36,187 nucleotides of DNA from Candidatus Contendibacter sp. (GCA_029624675.1 JARSSP010000002.1:1-36187), one strand, 5' to 3'. Shown: positions 28,210 to 36,163, numbered from the stretch's first letter. Notes: generated from the sequence alone by a model not told the origin. Translations and numbers: made by a program.

Positions 28210-28611
28210 ATGAAAATGCGACCATTCACACGGGTGAAGCGACAAGCGAATGAAAGGCAGCGCGGCATATCCATTATCGGGTTGCTGCTGCTGCTAACCT
28301 TGATCGGGGTAGTGGCCTTGATCGCGATGCAGGTGGTCCCGATGTATGTCCAGTATTATTCGATCAAGTCCACTATCGAGAGCGTCCGCAAGGAGGCGGT
28401 GGGGGATATGAGCAAGGAGGAAATCCAGCGCGCCATTCAAAAACGGTTCGATATTGGGTACGTGAATAACGTCCAGGCCAAGGATCTCAACGTCCGCAAC
28501 GACCGCCGGGGCAAGATGCTCGATCTGGTCTACCAGGATGAGCGAAAACTGATCGAGGGGCTGTATGTCACGCTCAAGGTCAATGAATCCATTCTTCTGA
28601 AGGCACAATGA
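28210..28611 (+). CDS. DUF4845 single-pass membrane protein
   Basis: The protein has 133 residues from the ATG at 28210, with AGGGGGGT eight bases upstream. A basic N-terminus is followed by one hydrophobic helix at about 21-43 (SIIGLLLLLTLIGVVALIAM), similar in look to a pilin-type start (RGISIIGLL). The rest is a small soluble domain (YYSIKSTIESVRKEA... VKNVQAKDLNVR-like segments). Proteins of this family are regularly encoded between lepB and rnc in gammaproteobacteria, as here. Their function is unknown. It lies 14 bases after lepB, so it belongs to the same operon. Confidence 0.85.
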   Translation: MKMRPFTRVKRQANERQRGISIIGLLLLLTLIGVVALIAMQVVPMYVQYYSIKSTIESVRKEAVGDMSKEEIQRAIQKRFDIGYVNNVQAKDLNVRNDRRGKMLDLVYQDERKLIEGLYVTLKVNESILLKAQ

Positions 28612-28804
28612 GACTTTTTTTGGAGGCGGCAAAAAAATACAGTGATTCTTGCAACGGTTGATCGCCGTATGCGCCGACACCGGACTGACGGGCAAGCCGT
28701 CCGCCATGAGATCCGAGCTGGTATTGATGGGAGCAACCGGGGAGATGGCGACAAGTTGATGAACGAGCCGTCCACCGCGGAACGCTGCATAAAGCCCTGC
28801 TGAA
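28612..28804 (+). other. Leader region ahead of rnc with a possible 44-codon frame
   Basis: The 193 bases between the DUF4845 gene and rnc contain an ATG-initiated frame (28669-28803) of 44 residues, rich in Arg, Gly and Asp. Its TGA ends one base before the rnc ATG (TGAaATG). The ribosome site is weak and no family is recognised. The rnc leader in E. coli is itself cut by RNase III. I see no long perfect stem here, so neither translation nor cleavage can be claimed. Confidence 0.3.
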
Positions 28805-29473
28805 ATGCGTTCTTCAGCCGTGCGGCTGCGCGCCGCCTTGAACTATGCATTTCGACAGCCTGGGTTGTTGGAGGAAGCGCTGACCCATCGCAGCGCAGCG
28901 CCGCGCCACAACGAACGGCTGGAATTTCTGGGCGACGCTTTGTTGAATTTGGTGATAGCCGAGTATTTGTTCCAGTGCTACCCTCAGGCCAGCGAGGGCG
29001 AACTGAGCCGGCTCCGGGCGACGCTGGTGAAGGGCGAGGCGCTGGCGGAGCTGGCGCGTGGCCTGAAGCTGGGCGAGGAGTTGCGGTTGGGGCAGGGTGA
29101 GCTTCGCAGCGGTGGGCCGCAACGCGAATCCATTCTGGCGGACGCGCTAGAGGCGATTTTCGGGGCGGTTTACCTGGATGGGGGGCTGGATGCCTGTCGC
29201 GCGCTGATCTTGCGTTTGTATCAAGACGATTTGGTGGGGCTGGCCAGCGCTAGCGAGTTGAAGGACCCCAAGACCCGCTTGCAGGAGTATCTGCAAGCCC
29301 GTCAGCAACCCCTGCCGGTCTACAGTGTGCTGGAAATTCACGGCGAGCCGCACGCCCAGACCTTTACGGTGGAATGCGCGGTCGCCGACCGTCGCGCGGT
29401 CGCGATGGGGAGCAGCCGGCGCAAGGCCGAGCAAGACGCCGCGCGTCGATTATTGGAGCAACTGCCGCCATGA
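28805..29473 (+). CDS. rnc: Ribonuclease III
   Basis: The protein has 222 residues from the ATG at 28805. It cuts double-stranded RNA in rRNA precursors and many mRNAs. The catalytic domain has the signature NERLEFLGDALLN with Glu40 and Asp44, and the second metal-binding pair Asp113 and Glu116 in ILADALEAIFGAVYLD. A double-stranded RNA-binding domain occupies about 150-222 (DPKTRLQEYLQARQQPLPVYSVLE... FTVECAV... GSSRRKAEQDAARRLLEQL). Length is normal (E. coli 226). The stop overlaps the era start by four bases (ATGA), the conserved rnc-era coupling. Confidence 0.97.
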   Translation: MRSSAVRLRAALNYAFRQPGLLEEALTHRSAAPRHNERLEFLGDALLNLVIAEYLFQCYPQASEGELSRLRATLVKGEALAELARGLKLGEELRLGQGELRSGGPQRESILADALEAIFGAVYLDGGLDACRALILRLYQDDLVGLASASELKDPKTRLQEYLQARQQPLPVYSVLEIHGEPHAQTFTVECAVADRRAVAMGSSRRKAEQDAARRLLEQLPP

Positions 29474-30378
29474 CTGCTCCCACCCGCGCCGGCTACGCAG
29501 CCCTGCTGGGCCGGCCCAACGTCGGCAAGTCCACCCTGCTGAACCGGCTGATCGGCCAGAAGATCAGCATCACCGCGCCCAAGCCGCAGACCACCCGCCA
29601 CGCCATTCTCGGCATCCAGACCCTACCGGATGCGCAGATCGTGTACGTGGACACTCCTGGCTTGCACCGTCATCGGGGCCGGCGGGCGATGAGTCGCTAC
29701 CTGAATCGAGCGGCGGCCAGCGTGCTGGGTTACGTGGATGTGGTGGTGTTCTTGATCGAGGCCCTGCGCTGGACCGAGGAAGACCAGGATGTGCTGCAAC
29801 GGCTAGCCGCTTTTCCGGGGCCAGTGGTGTTGGCGGTCAACAAGGTGGACCGGCTCGCCGACAAGGCGCGGCTGCTGCCGTTCCTGCGGGACACGGCGGG
29901 CCAGCGCGCGTTCGCCGAGGTCGTGCCGCTGTCCGCGCTCAAGGGCGACAACGCGGCGACGTTGGAACAAGCCATCGCCCGCTTGTTGCCGGTCGGCGAT
30001 TTTCCGTTCCCGGCGGATCAGGTGACCACGGCCAGCGAACGTTTTCTGGCCGCTGAGCTGGTGCGTGAAAAACTGACCCGCTTGCTGCGTGAGGAATTGC
30101 CGTATGCCCTGACGGTGGCAATCGAGCGCTTTGCCGAGGAAAAACGGGTGACGCGGATTCACGCCGTGATCTGGGTGGAACGCGCCAGTCAGAAAGGCAT
30201 CGTCATCGGCGAGAAGGGCGTGACACTGCGCGAAGTCGGGCGCCAGGCCCGTCAAGATTTGGAACGCCTGCTGGGCCGACCGGTATTTCTGGAAACCTGG
30301 GTCAAGGTGCGCGAGGGCTGGTCCGACGACGAGCGCGCCTTGCGGAGTCTGGGTTACGCCGATCCGGTTTCGTTCTGA
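29470..30378 (+). CDS. era: Ribosome assembly GTPase Era
   Basis: The protein has 302 residues from the ATG at 29470, which overlaps the end of rnc. GTPase motifs: G1 GRPNVGKST (14-22), G2 QTTRH, G3 DTPG, G4 NKVD and a G5-like SALKGDN. The C-terminal KH domain carries the RNA-binding VIGEKG loop within KGIVIGEKGVTLREVGRQARQDLE. Era binds the 3' end of 16S rRNA and takes part in maturation of the 30S subunit; pairing with rnc links it to rRNA processing. Length matches E. coli Era (301 residues). recO follows after 18 bases. Confidence 0.97.
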   Translation: MTAPTRAGYAALLGRPNVGKSTLLNRLIGQKISITAPKPQTTRHAILGIQTLPDAQIVYVDTPGLHRHRGRRAMSRYLNRAAASVLGYVDVVVFLIEALRWTEEDQDVLQRLAAFPGPVVLAVNKVDRLADKARLLPFLRDTAGQRAFAEVVPLSALKGDNAATLEQAIARLLPVGDFPFPADQVTTASERFLAAELVREKLTRLLREELPYALTVAIERFAEEKRVTRIHAVIWVERASQKGIVIGEKGVTLREVGRQARQDLERLLGRPVFLETWVKVREGWSDDERALRSLGYADPVSF

Positions 30379-30396
30379 ACCGGTTGCTTTCCCCTC

Positions 30397-31107
30397 ATGC
30401 GTGTGTTGTTGCAACCCGCGTTCGTTCTCCATCGCCGCCCCTACCGCGATACCAGCCTGCTGCTGGAAGTTTTCAGCCGGGATCACGGCCGGATGGGGTT
30501 GGTGGCGCGCGGCGCGGCGGGGCCCCGGTCGCGGCTGAAAGGTTTGCTGCAACCGTTCGCGTCCTTGTTGCTGTCCTGGGCCGGCGCGGGCGAATTAGCG
30601 ACGCTGACCGCCGCCGAGGAGACGGGTCTTCCGGCGCCCTTGCCGCCCCATCGAGTGCTGGCCGGGCTTTACGTCAACGAGTTGTTGATGCGCTTGTTGC
30701 CGCGCCTGGACCCGCACCCCAGCCTGTTCGCCGCTTACCCGCTCTTGTTGACGGAACTGACCATGGCCTCCAGCGAGGAGCCACCGCTGCGGCGATTCGA
30801 GAAGTGCTTGCTGGATGAATTGGGCTACGGTTTGACGCTGGATTGCGAGGTGGTGAGCGGCACGCCCATCGTCGCCGAGGAGCAGTATTGCTATGTGCTG
30901 GACCAGGGACCGCTGGCCATTGGATCGTTCGAAGGCGGGGTGCCAATTTCGGGCCGGGGTTTGCTGGCGCTGCGCGACGGCGTCTTGACCGATCCCGCCG
31001 TGCTGCGGGAGGTTAAGCGCCTGACGCGCGCCGCGTTGGCCGTGCAGTTGCGTGGGCGGGCGCTGAAGACCCGGGAGCTGTATCGAGCGAGGCGGGAGCC
31101 TGGCTAA
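30397..31107 (+). CDS. recO: DNA repair protein RecO
   Basis: The protein has 236 residues from the ATG at 30397, 18 bases after era. The N-terminal OB fold is recognisable (QPAFVLHRRPYRDTSLLLEVFSRDHGRMGLVARGAAGPRS... LLQPFASLLLSWAG), followed by the helical region (LAGLYVNELLMRLLPRLDPHPSLFAAY... RRFEKCLLDELGYGLTLDC). RecO helps load RecA onto SSB-coated single-stranded DNA with RecR. The family's zinc cysteines are mostly absent, as is common in gammaproteobacterial forms. The usual next genes pdxJ and acpS are missing; accessory sequence begins directly after the stop. Confidence 0.94.
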   Translation: MRVLLQPAFVLHRRPYRDTSLLLEVFSRDHGRMGLVARGAAGPRSRLKGLLQPFASLLLSWAGAGELATLTAAEETGLPAPLPPHRVLAGLYVNELLMRLLPRLDPHPSLFAAYPLLLTELTMASSEEPPLRRFEKCLLDELGYGLTLDCEVVSGTPIVAEEQYCYVLDQGPLAIGSFEGGVPISGRGLLALRDGVLTDPAVLREVKRLTRAALAVQLRGRALKTRELYRARREPG

Positions 31108-31127
31108 ATTGGCTTTTCTCAACCTCC

Positions 31128-31161
31128 TAATCCCTTCTTTAATCAGGGCATAACCGTTCAG
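31128..31161 (+). repeat. Solitary CRISPR-repeat-like sequence after recO
   Basis: Positions 31128-31149 match the central part of the CRISPR-type repeats at 35796-35905, base for base, except for one inserted C within the T run (TAATCCCTT, C, then TTTAATCAGGGC). The following CGTTCAGATC resembles CGTTTAGAAC at the end of those repeats, at 8 of 10 positions. The segment also forms a hairpin, ATCAGGG with CCCTGAT (31142-31170), which may terminate recO transcription. No second copy lies one repeat-spacer unit away on either side. Confidence 0.55.
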
Positions 31162-31187
31162 ATCCCCTGATGGTTTTGCCCCGTATT

Positions 31188-31262
31188 GATGGGTTTCGTT
31201 CCCCAACCTATCCCATAATATATTGTTTTTATTATGATTATTTGAGAGTAACGAAACCCATC
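31188..31262. repeat. Nested palindromic element (MITE-like or REP-like)
   Basis: GATGGGTTTCGTT (31188-31200) is repeated inverted as AACGAAACCCATC (31250-31262). A second pair, CATAATA with TATTATG, lies inside. The 75-base unit could fold into a long hairpin. The arms resemble the 'gatgggtttcg' intergenic repeats common in gammaproteobacteria. No coding capacity is present. Confidence 0.65.
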
Positions 31263-31317
31263 GCCGCGCGGGACGAGAGCAGTCTGAACGCTTACATCAG
31301 CGTAAGCTTTAGAACCC

Positions 31318-31339
31318 AAGCCCCATAAGGGGCTTTTTT
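31318..31339 (+). terminator. Strong rho-independent terminator upstream of the IS630-like gene
   Basis: AAGCCCC (31318-31324) pairs with GGGGCTT (31329-31335) across a four-base loop, and six T residues (31334-31339) follow. A second small hairpin, GCTTAC/GTAAGC, lies just before it at about 31291-31307. Which transcript ends here is unclear; it is about 210 bases past recO. Confidence 0.75.
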
Positions 31340-31440
31340 CATGCCGTCTTATACCATTTATGGCTAGAACATATCATTAATACTATTTACGAATAGATTA
31401 TGTTATAATATTTTTCAAATCCTATCTTGGTGATCCAGTG

Positions 31441-32489
31441 ATGAGCCGTCCATTGCATATTGAAATTCATGAATCCGCCGAAGAATTAAGACGAATCATG
31501 AACGAACAGACCCGTGCTAAATTTCGAGAGCGGCTCCAAATTCTTTATTGGATAAAAACTGGATTTTGTAATTCCCTACAGGAGTTAGCTGACCATCTAG
31601 GGCGATCAAAGTCCGTCATCGTAAAGTGGCTAAAAGTGTATCGTACTGAAGGACTAGCTGGGTTATTACAGTGGAATTATCATGGTGGCCGTCGTTCGAA
31701 GATTTCTGAAGCCATGGTCGCTGCCCTTCAACTCCGTTTCAATGATCCAGCCCAAGGATTTCACAGTTATGGAGAAATCCAGCAGTGGCTTCTTCAGGAA
31801 TACGAGGTCGATATTCCTTATTCAACGGTGCATCAGGTGGTTCGTTATCGAATGAAAGCCAAACTGAAAGTTGCGCGGCCAACCCGTATTCATCGCGACG
31901 AATGAGCCGTGGTTTTCTTTAAAAAACCTCTCGCATAAAATTTAACTAATTTATTTTATTCAAAAAATTTAAAAAATTTGGCTCGACCATGACGCTATGG
32001 GAGTCAAAATGAGAGCCGCTTTGGATTAAAGACGATTACCCGACGGGTTCTCACCGCACTCAGGATTAAACCCGTCGGTCCAGTCCAATGGAAATTTCAA
32101 TCATTTTATCTATACGGTGCAGTTGAGCCACTGAGTGATGAGAATTTATTTTTGGAATTTTCTCATTTAAATGCGGAGTATTTCCAGGTATTTTTGAATG
32201 AATTCTCTAAAGCTTATCCCCACCGTCTCAATGTGATTCAACTCGATCATGGTCGATTTCATTTTCATTCCGCTAAAAAACTGACGATCCCTGATAATAT
32301 CGTCTTATTATTCCAGCCGCCTTATAGCCCGGATGTGAACCCCATTGAGCGAGTCTGGCAATTTAAAAAGATAAGCTGTGCTGGATCAATCTAAAAGCCC
32401 TGGATGAATTGCGTAAGGAAGTGGATGAAATGATTCAATCAATTCTCCAAAGCCAAGTGGCTTCCTTAATCAGCTTTGATTTTATCTGA
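31441..32489 (+). pseudogene. IS630-family transposase with in-frame stops and a frameshift
   Basis: One frame runs from the ATG at 31441 to about 32393 and is broken by TGA (31903-31905), TAA (31936-31938) and TGA (31990-31992). The N-terminal part has two helix-turn-helix regions (NSLQELADHLGRSKSVIVKWLKVYR; YSTVHQVVRYRM). The DDE domain reads QNESRFGLKT, VIQLDHGRFH and YSPDVNPIERVW. The first catalytic Asp is Asn here (QNE instead of QDE). After VWQFKK a shift of frame is needed to read LCWINLKALDELRKEV... SLISFDFI to the TGA at 32487-32489. A+T content is far above the core genes. It is a dead element; clear terminal repeats were not identified. Confidence 0.85.
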
Positions 32490-32544
32490 CCCACATTAAA
32501 ATAGTAAAACATATTAGTAGTTGATATAACTTCAAGGCCGCTTT

Positions 32545-33702
32545 TCAGCGCAGGTAGCTGGCGAATTCCCGCAACGCAGTGCCGATGTCGATGGCGTAAC
32601 CGATGCCTTCGAACTGTTGAGTAATTTGCTTCTTGGTGTTGACCCCGATGACCCGGCCGTTGGCCAAGATCAGCGGACCGCCGCTGTTGCCGGGATAGAT
32701 CTTGGCGTCAGTGCGAATGAAGGTGGCTTCGATGCCGGACACCACGCCGGCGCTGATCGAGTCGCGCAGACCCACCGGCGAGCCGATGGCGTATACCGCC
32801 GCGCCCTGACCGATGTCCTGGGGCGCCGCCGGGAGCAAGGTTGGCGTTTGATACTGGTCGACCTTGAGCAGTACCAGATCATGATCCGGACTGACCGCTA
32901 GAAGGGAGGCGGTCAACTCAGTGCCGTCCTTGAGCACGATAGTGAAGTTGCTGGCGGCGCCGGACACGGCCAGCTTCCAATCGACCTCGCGGCGCTTGGT
33001 GGCGACCTTGTTTTCCACTTCCTGAAACTTGCGGCGGTCGGCGGCCAGTTCTTGTTGCAGGGTCTGATACTGGTCCTGCTTGGACTGGTAGTACGCCTGT
33101 TTATCGGCTTTCCGCGCGCCCTCCGGCAAGGCGCGAAGGTACGCCTCATACTGAGCCAGTTCTTTTTCGTAGGCGTTCAGTTCCCGCTCGCGCCAGGCCA
33201 GCCGTTGACGATAGCGTTCGATCTCCTGTTCGGCGTCGCCAAACTGCTGTTGGATTTCCTCGCGCTTTGCTTCGGGGAGTTTGACCACATGCTTGTTGGT
33301 GAGGAGATGACCGGCGGTGGAAATGAAAAACCCGGAGCCGGTCCCCACCGGAGTTTTGACCGTGACCGTGCTCAGCGTCGCTTCCTGGATTGGGTTTTGA
33401 GGTGAAAACTTGGCGCGCAACCAAGCGTTCAGGTCCTGGGTCGGGCCGGTCCTGGTCTTGGCGGCGGGCGTGGGCAAAACCTCGACCGGTTGTCGAGGGT
33501 CGGACCGGGGCCGGTCGGTATAGTGCCAGTTGCCGTATTCGTCTTGATATTTATAGGTTTCGGCGAAAGTGGGAGCGCCAGCGGCGAGCGCGAACAGAAT
33601 CAATCCGTGGGCGAACCCGCGCCACCTTCCAGGGCGATACCCGCCCCCATCAATACGTTTCATCAATCCACGCGAGAGCCAGGTTACCAGCAGGGTCGTC
33701 AT
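32545..33702 (-). CDS. Secreted trypsin-like serine protease with DUF4124 and an inserted coiled coil
   Basis: The protein has 385 residues from the ATG at 33702, with GGAG five bases upstream; a later ATG (MKRIDGG) is possible. A signal peptide ends near APTFA (46). A DUF4124-type segment follows (TYKYQDEYGNWHYTDRP, 49-65). The chymotrypsin-fold domain begins at about 108 (ATLSTVTVKTPVGTGSGFFIS) with His138 in TNKHVV, Asp275 in PDHDLVLLKV and Ser340 in PGNSGGPL. Between His138 and Asp275 lies an extra, highly charged helical stretch at about 143-240 (EAKREEIQQQFGDAEQEIER... ELAADRRKFQEVENKVATKRREV), predicted to be a coiled-coil hairpin. No PDZ domain follows, unlike DegP or DegS. A periplasmic protease is likely; substrate unknown. 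It stands alone between the IS630 remnant and an ArnT-like gene. Confidence 0.85.
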   Translation of the reverse strand: MTTLLVTWLSRGLMKRIDGGGYRPGRWRGFAHGLILFALAAGAPTFAETYKYQDEYGNWHYTDRPRSDPRQPVEVLPTPAAKTRTGPTQDLNAWLRAKFSPQNPIQEATLSTVTVKTPVGTGSGFFISTAGHLLTNKHVVKLPEAKREEIQQQFGDAEQEIERYRQRLAWRERELNAYEKELAQYEAYLRALPEGARKADKQAYYQSKQDQYQTLQQELAADRRKFQEVENKVATKRREVDWKLAVSGAASNFTIVLKDGTELTASLLAVSPDHDLVLLKVDQYQTPTLLPAAPQDIGQGAAVYAIGSPVGLRDSISAGVVSGIEATFIRTDAKIYPGNSGGPLILANGRVIGVNTKKQITQQFEGIGYAIDIGTALREFASYLR

Positions 33703-33995
33703 GCGATCTCCGTTTGCCGTGGCGCGATACAGGCGTAAGCGTTTTATTGTCAGCACAGTCGTTGCCGTGGCTGGAGTTCGCGCGGGTGCCATGGGTGGGC
33801 ACAGCGGCGGACAAGAGTGTGAGGCTGCGTCAATACGCTCGGCTATAAAGATTTACATCGGCTACTTTATTGTTGCAAGAATAGTAAAAAATGGGATTTC
33901 GGAAAAATTGATAATTCTCGTCAAGGTTGCCACCTGAGCTTTACGTTGTTTTTTGACGAGTTGCTCATCGCGATGGAATTCCACTTCCAGCGCGC
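33703..33995. other. Intergenic region upstream of the serine protease gene
   Basis: The 293 bases contain no credible gene. An 8-base inverted repeat, CTCGTCAA (33917-33924) and TTGACGAG (33953-33960), lies about 35 bases past the glycosyltransferase stop and may help end its transcript. The region 33840-33930 is A+T rich. TTGACG occurs on the minus strand near 33815, but without a matching -10. Confidence 0.35.
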
Positions 33996-35723
33996 TCACT
34001 GACTCTCGCCCCGCCTGCTTACGACCACGAGCCGCTTGTCGGATACCAATTCCGCCATCGGCAGTCTCCTCTGGCGAAAATACGCAATGGCGTCTGGCCG
34101 CAGGATGGCATAGGCATCTCCCTTTTGCGCCCGCCAGATCTCTTCGAAGCGCTCCAGGGTGGGAATAACCTTGTAGGGCTCGGCATCAATTCCGGGGCCC
34201 AGTTCTCCGCGAATATTTACCAGGGTCACGGTGCGCCCGAGATAGAACGGTACTGAATGGTCAAATTGCCCAACCGTGTAAAACGGCGCCTCGGGGCGAT
34301 AAGGTTTCCGATCTCCCGTCAAATCCTCGATCAGTCGCTCGGACGAGAAATCGGCGTCGATCATATGCAGAAAGTCAAAAATCAAGTTCCAAAAACCCAG
34401 TGTGCCGACGGCCAAGGCCAGGGCGGTGGTCAAAATTCGGTTGCGGCGAACGGACCATAAGGCAGCCAATCCGGTCGCGAGTAACGCGCCCGCGGCAACA
34501 TAAAGCCAGGGAATCTGCTCGATCGCATCCTCGCCGAGCGCGGCGAACTTTTTCAGGTGCGGAAGCAAAGGGACCACCCCGAACAAAGCGATACCGAGCA
34601 GCGCCGTGCCCCAGGCCGACCACTTGAGGCTGTCGGATCCTCGCGTTTGAATCCCGCGTGCGCAAACCAGAGCGATCCCCGGCAACGCCGGCAGGATGTA
34701 GGCGGGCAATTTCGAGTGGGAGGCGCTGAAGAACAGCACGATCACGCCGGCCCAGGCGACACAAAACCATTCGGGGGAAAATCCGCTCGCGGGATGCCGA
34801 CGCTCCTTGTACCAGTGCGCGCATTCCTTCAATAGCGCGGGCGTCCATGGCATCAGTCCGGTGATCAGAATCGGGATGTAATACCACCAGGCGCCAGGAC
34901 GGTTATGGCCGGACTCGGCAAAACGCTGGAAGTGTTCGTGGATAAAAAAGAAATCGAAAAACTCCGGATTGCGATGCTGGACCGCAACGAACCACGGCGA
35001 GACGATCAGCAGGAATAGAACGCCGCCAGCGATGGGACGGAGTCGTCCAAGAAGCACGGTCTCGCGCCGAAGTGCAATGTAGATGAAAAGGGTGACAGCA
35101 GGCAGCACAACGCCGATCAACCCCTTGCTCAAGACTGCCAGTGCGGCAGCCCCCCACGCGGCCAGCATCCAGGTCTTTCGGCCCAAAGCGGCGTTTTCGG
35201 TCTGGGCACGCAAGAATGAACAAAGCGCAAACGTAAGGCTAGCGGTGAGCGTCATGTCCAACGTTAGATATTGCGCGGCAAGGAAATAAGCCCAGGAACC
35301 ACCCAGCGTGGCGGCGGCAAGTGCGCCCGTCCGCGCGTCCCAGATTCGATAGCCGGTGTACCCCACCATCAACATCGCGAAAAAGCCAAGCATTGCGGAT
35401 GGCAGGCGCGCCGTCCATTCATCCTCCCCGAACAGCCGGAACGACAAAGCCGTCATCCAATATTGTAGTGGCGGCTTTTCGAAATATTTTAGGTCATTCA
35501 AACGTGGCGTAATCCAATCGTCGGTTGCCAACATTTCTCGCGGGATCTCTGCGTAGCGTCCCTCGTCTGGAATGAAAAGCCCTCGAAGTTCAAGGCTACC
35601 AAACCAAGCCGCCACGATAAATAGGGCCACTGCGACATGCCAAAGCAGCCTAAACCGTGGATTACCGGTCGTGTTTCGCGTCTTATCGACGACTGGCAGC
35701 GATTTAAAACTCGTTGCGGACAT
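33996..35723 (-). CDS. ArnT-like (GT83/PMT family) integral membrane glycosyltransferase
   Basis: The protein has 575 residues from the ATG at 35723. It contains about 11-13 hydrophobic segments through residue 450, then a soluble periplasmic C-terminal domain. The first periplasmic loop has the family acidic motif in LFIPDEGRYAEIPREM and then YFEKPPLQYW, as in ArnT and related polyprenyl-phosphate sugar transferases. A FIHEHFQRF segment matches the conserved loop near the lipid-phosphate site. Such enzymes move a sugar from undecaprenyl phosphate to lipid A or another envelope acceptor. The rest of the arn operon is absent, so L-Ara4N transfer is not proven and another sugar is possible. The upstream side carries the CRISPR remnant. 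Confidence 0.88.
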   Translation of the reverse strand: MSATSFKSLPVVDKTRNTTGNPRFRLLWHVAVALFIVAAWFGSLELRGLFIPDEGRYAEIPREMLATDDWITPRLNDLKYFEKPPLQYWMTALSFRLFGEDEWTARLPSAMLGFFAMLMVGYTGYRIWDARTGALAAATLGGSWAYFLAAQYLTLDMTLTASLTFALCSFLRAQTENAALGRKTWMLAAWGAAALAVLSKGLIGVVLPAVTLFIYIALRRETVLLGRLRPIAGGVLFLLIVSPWFVAVQHRNPEFFDFFFIHEHFQRFAESGHNRPGAWWYYIPILITGLMPWTPALLKECAHWYKERRHPASGFSPEWFCVAWAGVIVLFFSASHSKLPAYILPALPGIALVCARGIQTRGSDSLKWSAWGTALLGIALFGVVPLLPHLKKFAALGEDAIEQIPWLYVAAGALLATGLAALWSVRRNRILTTALALAVGTLGFWNLIFDFLHMIDADFSSERLIEDLTGDRKPYRPEAPFYTVGQFDHSVPFYLGRTVTLVNIRGELGPGIDAEPYKVIPTLERFEEIWRAQKGDAYAILRPDAIAYFRQRRLPMAELVSDKRLVVVSRRGESQ

Positions 35724-35795
35724 GAAAACTCCTAAACCAAGGCGGGCGGTCGAAATGCACTGTCATGATATGCCAGAATTTGTAAACGGCCAATG

Positions 35796-35905
35796 GGTGT
35801 CTTAATCCCTTTTTAATCAGGGCTGCGTTTAGAACGAAACTACCAGCGAATTTCTTTTCAGTGAGAGGTGTCTTAATCCATTTTTAATCAGGGCTGCGTT
35901 TAGAA
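35796..35905 (+). CRISPR. CRISPR remnant: two repeats and one spacer
   Basis: Two 39-base copies, at 35796-35834 and 35867-35905, differ at a single base (CCCT against CCAT). The period is 71 bases, which leaves a 32-base unique spacer (35835-35866). The repeat core is TTAATCCCTTTTTAATCAGG followed by GCTGCGTTTAGAA. It has a short CCCT/AGGG stem in the first copy that is broken in the second, as for a degenerate terminal repeat. Upstream of the first copy no further repeat is found at the expected distance. Downstream, the second copy is cut at once by an IS5-family end. No cas gene is in the window. Strand is nominal. Confidence 0.7.
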
Positions 35906-36163
35906 GCTGTCTTGAAAAAGAACCTCTTTTTTACAAACACTTGGCAACGGTCAATTTGAGCATAGCGATTCGAATCATATTTTCAGCAGTGGTGATGAGA
36001 ATTTCGAAATCCTTTGCGAGTCGCCGGAAATTGCCTAGCCAAGCAAAAGTTCTTTCCACAATCCAGCGTTTGGGTATCACCTTAAACTCCCCTGCTTCAG
36101 TTGCTGGTTTTTGTGCGATATGGAGCGTCAATGGGTGTGACCTCTTTTTGATTTTGTCTAGCC
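35906..36163 (-). pseudogene. IS5-family transposase C-terminal fragment
   Basis: The minus-strand frame ending at 35931 encodes [20 protein letters not shown] followed by [25 protein letters not shown]. This is the highly conserved C-terminus of IS5-family (IS1031/IS427-like) transposases and includes the catalytic Glu in VERTFAW. Only about 75 residues remain. The N-terminal part and the other catalytic residues are lost where the next element starts at 36164. The end of the element facing the CRISPR repeats reads GCTGTCTTGAAAAAG at 35906, a plausible terminal repeat. It therefore appears to have inserted at the edge of a CRISPR repeat and later been split by an ISKra4-type insertion. Confidence 0.8.

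Noticed and set aside
32545..33702. The protease as MucD/DegP of the sigma-E regulon
   Set aside because: It has no PDZ domain, carries a DUF4124 segment and a coiled-coil insertion, and is not in the rpoE operon.
33996..35723. Assigning the symbol arnT
   Set aside because: Family motifs fit, but no other arn gene is nearby and many GT83 paralogues move other sugars.
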